A program made the position numbers and the translations under genes. The notes beneath the pieces were generated by a model. The model was given only the letters and a program-made list of their open reading frames with translations, ran no database searches and was not told where the DNA came from. A stretch of DNA of 7,039 bases from Candidatus Woesearchaeota archaeon (GTDB taxonomy: Archaea > Nanobdellota > Nanobdellia > SCGC-AAA011-G17 > JACOZS01), in assembly GCA_016181215.1 (NCBI GenBank), contig JACOZS010000040.1:1-7039 (forward strand), read 5' to 3'. Shown here piece after piece: positions 1-3,982 of the stretch. Numbering within the stretch: position 1 is the stretch's first letter; each line of letters starts with the position of its first letter.

Positions 1-176
1 AGTTCTCAAAGAGTCATCTGATGGACTATTGAAATCCGCCGGGCTGGAAAGATTTGCTTCCTTTTTTTCAAATCCGAGAAAATTACTTCACATAGCTTAT
101 CCAAACAAAATTCCTCCTGATGTTAATCTATCTGAGATGCCTAGATTGGAAGAGATTAAACCCCTTTTTAATATAA
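1..176 (+). repeat. Direct repeat, copy 1
   Basis: Bases 1-94 are identical to 869-962. Bases 95-109 are a 15-base in-frame insertion absent from copy 2. Bases 110-176 match 963-1029 at 64 of 67 positions (differences at 117, 160 and 163). Similarity then falls sharply, although the encoded proteins stay alignable. The match starts at the first base of the window, so the left border is not visible. Confidence 0.95.
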
Positions 177-385
177 AGATATATAATCGAAATAGACCGT
201 ACATAAGGAATAAAAATAGGGTCGTTATCTTTCGGGCTACTGCAGGGTGTCCAAACATTCCTGCAGGAAAGATTGTTAGCCGTTCTGCTTATTACTTTGA
301 GGCGGAGATTATTCAAAAGAATCGAATTTTGGGGGTAGCTGATCGTGTGGGAACTGGCTGTTCGCAGGGCGTATTGGGGATATAG
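2..385 (+). CDS. Unrecognised protein, 3' end only (5' cut by window edge)
   Basis: An open frame runs in from the left edge (first full codon GTT at 2) and stops at TAG 383-385; 127 residues are visible. A TTG at 29 could be read as a start, but the frame is open before it and the matching sequence in the downstream ORF (869 onward) is internal to a longer protein, so this is a truncated C-terminus. I do not recognise the family. The first half nearly repeats residues of the 345-1133 product (KESSDGLLKSAGLERFASFF), with five extra residues (AYPNK) after LLHI. The second half is only distantly similar but keeps the pattern ATxxCPxIP[AS]GxxVS (codons 236-280). The last residues, after ADRV, look out of frame: dropping one G at 349-351 would continue into the next ORF. 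CGN codons supply 5 of 11 arginines, more than in the genes to the right, which may hint at a different origin. Confidence 0.6.
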   Translation, partial: VLKESSDGLLKSAGLERFASFFSNPRKLLHIAYPNKIPPDVNLSEMPRLEEIKPLFNIKIYNRNRPYIRNKNRVVIFRATAGCPNIPAGKIVSRSAYYFEAEIIQKNRILGVADRVGTGCSQGVLGI

Positions 386-1133
386 AGATCTTTTATTGCT
401 TTTAAATGATGCTTCTCACAGAGATTTAAACCCCTTTGATGAATTTACACTACACCACAAGTCTGGCGATTTTATATCGATACAGCCATCACGAGAATTA
501 ATAATAGAAAGAGAATCCATATCAAGGTGCTTTGATAGAGTTAAGTATAGTATCCATAAGAAGATTGGTATTGAGATTAAAGCTAGTTCTGGGAATTCCC
601 ATGAAAAAAATTACGAATACACTTTTTTGATTGGTGGAGTTAAAGCTAATTATATAGATGCGCGGTTACATCTGGATTGGGCTTTTGGTGTCCTAACTCC
701 GTATACTTATTCTAAAATTCGATCCAGAATTAAAAAACTGCAGTCGAGACTGGATGTAATCAAACCAGAAGAATTTCTAGATTATGTATCTCCTTACAAT
801 CTTGGATTTATTGTTACAGAGTTATTTACACGAGGGATAGGTCATGAGAAGAATCTTTGTTTTGATGAAGTTCTCAAAGAGTCATCTGATGGACTATTGA
901 AATCCGCCGGGCTGGAAAGATTTGCTTCCTTTTTTTCAAATCCGAGAAAATTACTTCACATAATTCCTCATGATGTTAATCTATCTGAGATGCCTAGATT
1001 GGAAGAGATTAACCCACTTTTTAATATAAGGAGGAGAGGTAAGCTTAGTTTTATATTTCATGCTACAGACTATTGTCCCGGCATACCTTCCGGCGGGTTC
1101 GTTAGCAGTTGTGCTTATCACGATGCTTTTTAG
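345..1133 (+). CDS. Unrecognised 262-residue protein, possible frameshifted continuation of the preceding ORF
   Basis: The frame is open from a TAG at 336-338 to TAG at 1131-1133. The only early start is GTG at 345, with a weak G-rich Shine-Dalgarno candidate (GGGGGT, 331-336). It overlaps the preceding frame by 41 bases. I cannot assign a family. The protein looks soluble: an early Leu-rich helix (RDLLLLLND), a mixed middle part with charged helices (KIRSRIKKLQSRLD), and a C-terminal section from about residue 176 that nearly copies the preceding ORF. It ends shortly after the pattern ATxxCPxIPSGxxVS (codons 1062-1106). There is no signal peptide and no membrane segment I would trust. Because the preceding frame reads smoothly into this one (ADRV then ELAVRRAYWGYRD) if one G of 349-351 is removed, GTG 345 may not be a real start, and 2-1133 may be one broken gene or carry a sequencing error. 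No functional link to the cluster on the right is visible. Confidence 0.6.
   Translation: MWELAVRRAYWGYRDLLLLLNDASHRDLNPFDEFTLHHKSGDFISIQPSRELIIERESISRCFDRVKYSIHKKIGIEIKASSGNSHEKNYEYTFLIGGVKANYIDARLHLDWAFGVLTPYTYSKIRSRIKKLQSRLDVIKPEEFLDYVSPYNLGFIVTELFTRGIGHEKNLCFDEVLKESSDGLLKSAGLERFASFFSNPRKLLHIIPHDVNLSEMPRLEEINPLFNIRRRGKLSFIFHATDYCPGIPSGGFVSSCAYHDAF
869..1029 (+). repeat. Direct repeat, copy 2
   Basis: Second copy of the repeat, lying in the 3' third of the 345-1133 ORF and read in the equivalent frame to copy 1. It lacks the 15 bases found at 95-109. The spacing between copies is 868 bases before the indel and 853 after. It could come from tandem duplication of a gene end or from gene conversion between older paralogues. 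Confidence 0.95.
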
Positions 1134-1200
1134 GATACCTCGGGGTTAGACAAAGTGGGATATAGTCTACTAAGATATTCATTGATCTCTAACCTGATTT

Positions 1201-1227
1201 ATAACTTCGCGTTATTTGTGATTTTTT
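1201..1227 (+). terminator. Possible oligo-T terminator with a small hairpin
   Basis: In the 174-base gap between the 345-1133 ORF and the membrane-protein operon, a 5-bp inverted repeat (ATAAC 1201-1205, GTTAT 1211-1215, loop TTCGC) is followed by a run of six T at 1222-1227. Archaeal RNA polymerase commonly stops at oligo-T tracts, and the position after a stop codon and before a new promoter fits. The stem is short and AT-rich, so the T run carries most of the evidence. I see no gene or RNA in the rest of 1134-1307 apart from the promoter and ribosome binding site. Confidence 0.35.
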
Positions 1228-1257
1228 AGTCTTGATATGCAAGATTCTATAGGAAGT

Positions 1258-1265
1258 TTTATAAA
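1258..1265 (+). promoter_or_regulatory. Archaeal box-A (TATA) promoter of the membrane-protein operon
   Basis: TTTATAAA matches the archaeal TATA consensus. It lies 42 bases before the ATG at 1308; transcription starting about 26 bases from its centre (near 1288) would give a short leader of roughly 20 bases that still includes the Shine-Dalgarno at 1297-1302. It is the only good promoter seen before the three co-oriented genes, so it probably drives all of them. Confidence 0.6.
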
Positions 1266-1296
1266 CTAAATAAAGTTTAATCCTTATATGTCCAAA

Positions 1297-1302
1297 GAGG
1301 TG
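1297..1302 (+). promoter_or_regulatory. Shine-Dalgarno site of the first membrane-protein gene
   Basis: GAGGTG matches the archaeal anti-Shine-Dalgarno core and sits 5 bases before ATG 1308, supporting that start. Confidence 0.75.
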
Positions 1303-1307
1303 CTTAA

Positions 1308-1820
1308 ATGGCTACAACGCTAGGCAATGCTCTTGAGTTTTTTCCATTTCTGCTTGTTTTTACGCTGATTTTTGGGGTGCTTGAAAAAACCAGGATTTTT
1401 GGGACCGAGAAAGTTGGATCTGAACAGCTACCAAGGAGGAATGTTAATGCCCTTGTTTCTTTTGCGGTTGCTTTGATGGCTGTTGCTGCCGCTAATGTAG
1501 TGGCTGCAATTCAACAAGCCCTGCCGCAGGTTGTGCTGGTTTTGATAATACTAATAAGTTTCCTGCTGCTATTCGGCATTCTTGGAAAACAGGAAGATCT
1601 TGATGTCTGGAGCAAATTTCCAACTGCAGGCAAGATTTTCATGGTGGCGATATTTTTAGCGATTATAATGATATTTTTGAATGCGTTCGGATTCCTTGGG
1701 GCGACGTTTGATTTGGTGGTTGGTTCTGGGCCAATGGCAAACGGAATAATATTTCTTTTGATTTTGGCTGCTGTGATTTACTTTATCGTAAGAAGACCTG
1801 AGGAGAAGAAAGGAGGTTGA
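1308..1820 (+). CDS. Small polytopic membrane protein, paralogue 1 of 3
   Basis: A 170-residue, very hydrophobic protein with about five predicted membrane segments (near residues 9-24, 48-68, 74-92, 109-130 and 145-161) and a charged tail (RRPEEKKGG). The first segment runs into the motif VLEKTRIFG, which recurs as ILQKMSLFG and VLEKTKFLG in the next two genes; the second segment follows after a polar linker in all three. Lengths and spacing are similar too, so I read the three as paralogues from tandem duplication. The start is fixed by the GAGGTG site. The last codons (Gly-Gly) contain the next gene's Shine-Dalgarno, and only 2 bases separate its stop from the next ATG, so the pair is almost certainly cotranscribed. 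I have an impression of similar uncharacterised proteins in DPANN genomes, but no named function. Its place near a secretion-type ATPase suggests part of a membrane-embedded assembly or secretion complex; this is inference. Confidence 0.85.
   Translation: MATTLGNALEFFPFLLVFTLIFGVLEKTRIFGTEKVGSEQLPRRNVNALVSFAVALMAVAAANVVAAIQQALPQVVLVLIILISFLLLFGILGKQEDLDVWSKFPTAGKIFMVAIFLAIIMIFLNAFGFLGATFDLVVGSGPMANGIIFLLILAAVIYFIVRRPEEKKGG
1812..1817 (+). promoter_or_regulatory. Shine-Dalgarno site that decides the start at 1823
   Basis: GGAGGT, inside the last codons of the upstream gene, lies 5 bases before ATG 1823. A TTG at 1817 in the same frame overlaps this site and cannot be served by it, so ATG 1823 is the better start. 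Confidence 0.8.
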
Positions 1821-1822
1821 TT

Positions 1823-2401
1823 ATGCCGGCGTATCAAGATTATGGCGGATATTTTGGCGGAGGAGGCTATGATTTATACTCTGTTGTGCAAAGCTGGGAA
1901 GATGCCGGGGTTTATGATGTCATACTTCCATTTTTATTGATATTTGTGTTTACCTATGCAATCTTACAAAAAATGAGTCTTTTTGGAACCAATTCTAAAA
2001 ATATTAATGTTGTGGTTGCTGCTATCATGGGGCTGCTGTTCTTGAGAAATCCATTTTTGATTTACGTAACAAGGAATTTTTTAAGCAATACTGCCTTTGC
2101 CATGGTTATTATTCTTGCGATGTTGATGCTGTTTGGAATATTTGGATTTACTGGAGGATGGACTACAGGTGGGTGGAGATGGTTTGGCATTGGAATTCCA
2201 ATCTTAATAGTATTCTGGAGCTTATTTAGGGATTTAGAAGGGCATAGCTGGGAGTTATTGGGATGGTGGGGGAATCTGCCTCCTGGAATTAAAAGTTCGC
2301 TTATACCAATATTAATATTTATAGTTGTAATAGGTTTTGCTGTCAGAGGAACATCGTCTCCACCGCCAGCAGCAGGTGGAGCAGGTGCAGGCGGACCTTG
2401 A
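1823..2401 (+). CDS. Small polytopic membrane protein, paralogue 2 of 3, with Gly-rich ends
   Basis: A 192-residue protein starting at MPAYQDYGG. It has a Gly/Tyr-rich N-terminus (GGYFGGGGY, residues 8-16), about five membrane segments (near 33-49, 61-75, 91-108, 121-135 and 156-174), and a flexible Pro/Gly/Ala tail (PPPAAGGAGAGG, 180-191). The segment PFLLIFVFTYAILQK followed by LFGTNSKN matches the corresponding part of the upstream paralogue (PFLLVFTLIFGVLEK, then FGTEK). The loop between segments 3 and 4 and the stretch before segment 5 are rich in Trp and Gly. It is the middle gene of the operon, 2 bases after the first stop and 6 bases before the third start. The Gly-rich ends are not seen in the other two paralogues and may be exposed linkers or contact sites. 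Function unknown; a role in a membrane complex with its neighbours is inferred. Confidence 0.85.
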   Translation: MPAYQDYGGYFGGGGYDLYSVVQSWEDAGVYDVILPFLLIFVFTYAILQKMSLFGTNSKNINVVVAAIMGLLFLRNPFLIYVTRNFLSNTAFAMVIILAMLMLFGIFGFTGGWTTGGWRWFGIGIPILIVFWSLFRDLEGHSWELLGWWGNLPPGIKSSLIPILIFIVVIGFAVRGTSSPPPAAGGAGAGGP

Positions 2402-2407
2402 TTAAAT

Positions 2408-2929
2408 ATGGCCACACCTTTAGACACTGGCATTGGCTTGCTGAGTAATTTTTCTTTTATATTCAGCTTAATCCTTATTTATGTTGTGGTATTTGCTGTT
2501 TTGGAGAAGACAAAGTTCTTGGGAAGTAATAAAGGAGGACATGCTCTTATTGCACTTGCAATATCCTTCTTGTTTTTGTTTGTCCCAGAGATCAGAAGAA
2601 TTGTTGAAGCATTTACCCCGTGGATTGCTGTTTTGTTTATTTTACTCTTGGCTATCTGGGTCAGTTTTATATTCTTGGGCGTTAAAGAGGAAACACTGAC
2701 TGAAAAGGTAACCAAGGACGCTGTTTTTATTTTTGTTTTGGTTGCTACAATATTAATCCTGTTTTTGATTGCCATGAACCAGCAGTGGCCGAACTTCCTG
2801 CTTACTACTAATGAGCCTGGGTATTGGAATGCGATTAAACGGGTTGTGACAAGTAGCAGGTTTTTAGGAGCAATATTTGTGCTTGTTATAGGGGCATATC
2901 TTGCCCGGTATTTATACGAGAAAAAGTAA
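2408..2929 (+). CDS. Small polytopic membrane protein, paralogue 3 of 3
   Basis: A 173-residue hydrophobic protein with about five membrane segments (near residues 14-33, 44-60, 70-91, 103-122 and 151-168) and a short basic end (YLYEKK). After the first segment it carries VLEKTKFLGSNKGG, matching the motif of the two upstream genes. The loop between segments 4 and 5 (about 123-150) is the longest polar part, with several Trp and Asn. The ATG is 6 bases after the previous stop. No strong Shine-Dalgarno is visible ahead of it, so translation may depend on coupling. It is the last gene of the operon: its TAA (2927-2929) directly abuts the stop of the convergent coiled-coil gene. Function unknown. 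Confidence 0.85.
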   Translation: MATPLDTGIGLLSNFSFIFSLILIYVVVFAVLEKTKFLGSNKGGHALIALAISFLFLFVPEIRRIVEAFTPWIAVLFILLLAIWVSFIFLGVKEETLTEKVTKDAVFIFVLVATILILFLIAMNQQWPNFLLTTNEPGYWNAIKRVVTSSRFLGAIFVLVIGAYLARYLYEKK

Positions 2930-3514
2930 TCATTTTTTCTTTTTTAAATCAACGGTTACTTTTTGAAGTTCTTTAATGTTTGAAGAAAGAGGAGTAATTA
3001 TCTTCTGAAGAACTTTTTCCAATGCTTTTATTTCAACCCCGACGTCGCGCATTGTTTTGTCGTAATCTTTTACACGGGATACAGTAGCGCGCTGCATTGC
3101 ATCAAATCTAGATTCAAATCTTAAAATTTCCTGCTTTATGGAAGAAAGTTCCATATTAAGGTGGTCTTTCCAGGCTGATAGATCTCCAACGTCTTCTATT
3201 AATCTATCCCATTTTTCTTTGATTATTGCTTCTGCTATTTGATGTATCGTTTCTTCCATCTGTCTTTGTGTTTGCTGCTGAAGTAATTCTACCGGAGCTT
3301 CGCCTTCTGGCGTTGCATACGTAGGATAAGATTGGTATTCTTGAGTAGATGTTGGGGTGGTTTGTTCTACTGGTTCGTTTGCAGCTTCGGTTACTGGTTC
3401 TAATTGAGACTGAGAAATTGATTCCATCATTTCCTGGCTTGAAAATCCCTGATTTTCAGGAGTAATACCCGCATTACGCATGGATTTCATTCTGTCAGGA
3501 ACATCATTTGGCAT
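2930..3514 (-). CDS. Coiled-coil protein with a disordered N-terminus
   Basis: A 194-residue soluble protein. Residues 1-75 are low-complexity, rich in Gln, Glu, Ser, Thr and Pro (for example VEQTTPTSTQ) and probably disordered. From about residue 80 to the end it is predicted to be helical with heptad-like spacing, including AEAIIKEKWDRLIEDVGDL, SSIKQEILRFESRF and VEIKALEKVLQKI, ending in KKKK. There is no membrane segment or signal peptide, so it should be cytoplasmic. ATG 3514 has an AGAGGT site (3520-3525) 5 bases away. The start overlaps the end of the upstream minus-strand gene by 11 bases, so the two are cotranscribed and probably coupled. It converges with the membrane-protein operon. 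I do not recognise a characterised family; a scaffold or adaptor for the neighbouring ATPase or membrane proteins is a guess from context. Confidence 0.85.
   Translation of the reverse strand: MPNDVPDRMKSMRNAGITPENQGFSSQEMMESISQSQLEPVTEAANEPVEQTTPTSTQEYQSYPTYATPEGEAPVELLQQQTQRQMEETIHQIAEAIIKEKWDRLIEDVGDLSAWKDHLNMELSSIKQEILRFESRFDAMQRATVSRVKDYDKTMRDVGVEIKALEKVLQKIITPLSSNIKELQKVTVDLKKKK
2933..2945 (+). terminator. Oligo-T terminator of the membrane-protein operon
   Basis: T6-C-T6 begins 3 bases after the operon's last stop codon, a typical archaeal factor-independent stop signal. The same bases, read on the minus strand, encode the poly-lysine end of the convergent gene, so the terminator lies inside that gene's coding sequence. 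Confidence 0.5.
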
Positions 3515-3881
3515 TTTTTACCTCTTTTAACCTGTTTTTTAAGATACGTTCTACATCCTCTTCTGTTGCAAATTTTAGTGGGTCCCAGAGGTTAATATAC
3601 TTTTCTAAAACCTTTACATCTTCTTTTTTTGCGAAATATTCAAGTTCAGATAGTAAGTCATGCATAGTTGACTTGAGCTTTTCTATTTCTGTCTTTAATT
3701 CGCGAATCTCTGAGTTATTTGAATTTATCTCCTTTGTAAGGATTTTATACTCATCAATCATATTCTTGTTTATAACTAATAAACGCTCTGTAATCAGATT
3801 GTATTTATTTTCAAGAGAACGCAACCTTGAACTCAGGTCATTTATAATAAACTGGACATCAGCATATTCCTGTTCCGGCAT
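3504..3881 (-). CDS. Small coiled-coil protein, possibly an archaellum FlaC/D/E-like accessory
   Basis: A 125-residue protein starting at MPEQEYADV. The frame stays open upstream to an ATG at 3983, but that longer form would cover the divergent promoter and overlap the ATPase start, and its extra residues are AT-driven hydrophobic sequence. ATG 3881 has a good GAGAGGTG site 4 bases away. Residues about 12-80 form a likely coiled coil (SSRLRSLENKYNLITERL; IRELKTEIEKLKSTM). A compact C-terminal part (85-114) contains EKYINLWDPLKFATEEDVER, which looks like a conserved motif, not simple heptads. No membrane segment. It is the first gene of a two-gene minus-strand operon and divergent from the secretion-type ATPase. 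Small coiled-coil proteins that work beside FlaI-type ATPases include FlaC/D/E; that link is suggested by size, architecture and location, not by a confirmed match. Confidence 0.8.
   Translation of the reverse strand: MPEQEYADVQFIINDLSSRLRSLENKYNLITERLLVINKNMIDEYKILTKEINSNNSEIRELKTEIEKLKSTMHDLLSELEYFAKKEDVKVLEKYINLWDPLKFATEEDVERILKNRLKEVKNAK
3520..3525 (-). promoter_or_regulatory. Shine-Dalgarno site for the coiled-coil gene starting at 3514
   Basis: Reads AGAGGT on the minus strand, 5 bases before the ATG, and lies inside the 3' end of the upstream gene. Confidence 0.7.
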
Positions 3882-3885
3882 AAAA

Positions 3886-3893
3886 CACCTCTC
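3886..3893 (-). promoter_or_regulatory. Shine-Dalgarno site that decides the start at 3881
   Basis: GAGAGGTG on the minus strand, 4 bases before ATG 3881, supports this internal start over the in-frame ATG at 3983. Confidence 0.75.
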
Positions 3894-3915
3894 TAAAAGC
3901 AAACATATAATTTCG

Positions 3916-3923
3916 TTTATATA
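3916..3923. promoter_or_regulatory. Box-A element in the divergent promoter region
   Basis: TTTATATA, a canonical archaeal TATA box on the plus strand, reads TATATAAA on the minus strand. It is the best element in the 101-base gap between the divergent genes. Initiation about 26 bases away would give a plus-strand start near 3946 (about 37-base leader) and a minus-strand start near 3893, just keeping that gene's Shine-Dalgarno. Other AT-rich candidates are TATTTAAAAT at 3947-3956 (plus) and AATTATAT at 3904-3911 (minus), but from these the transcripts would be almost leaderless, which conflicts with the visible Shine-Dalgarno sites. Confidence 0.5.
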
Positions 3924-3966
3924 GTTTTCTAAAATGAGGAGTAAAGTATTTAAAATCCTAATTATA

Positions 3967-3974
3967 GAGGAGAT
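3967..3974 (+). promoter_or_regulatory. Shine-Dalgarno site of the ATPase gene
   Basis: GAGGAGAT lies 8 bases before ATG 3983 and supports that start. Confidence 0.65.
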
Positions 3975-3982
3975 AAGGTACA

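Noticed and set aside
170..190. AT-rich stretch resembling TATA boxes (ATATAAAGATATATAA)
   Set aside because: Lies inside a coding frame about 155 bases from the next possible start, in a generally AT-rich genome; not convincing as a promoter.
128..316. Minus-strand ORF of 62 residues
   Set aside because: Antisense to the repeat-containing coding frame; no start signal or recognisable content.
1134..1200. Possible RNA gene or tRNA remnant in the gap after the 345-1133 ORF
   Set aside because: I found no cloverleaf, T-loop consensus or strong stem; only the oligo-T and promoter further on can be supported.
1817..1822. TTG start at 1817 for the second membrane-protein gene
   Set aside because: It overlaps its own would-be Shine-Dalgarno; ATG 1823 is 5 bases from GGAGGT.
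2062..2433. Minus-strand ORF of 123 residues
   Set aside because: Antisense to the second membrane-protein gene; composition follows from the reverse complement of its hydrophobic and Gly/Pro codons.
2479..2775. Overlapping ORFs on both strands within the third membrane-protein gene
   Set aside because: Both are shadows of the 2408-2929 gene, which has the paralogue motif and operon spacing.
3508..3924. Plus-strand ORF of 138 residues
   Set aside because: Antisense shadow of the coiled-coil gene, rich in Ser and Phe as expected from reverse-read Lys/Glu codons; no ribosome binding site and no coherent domain.
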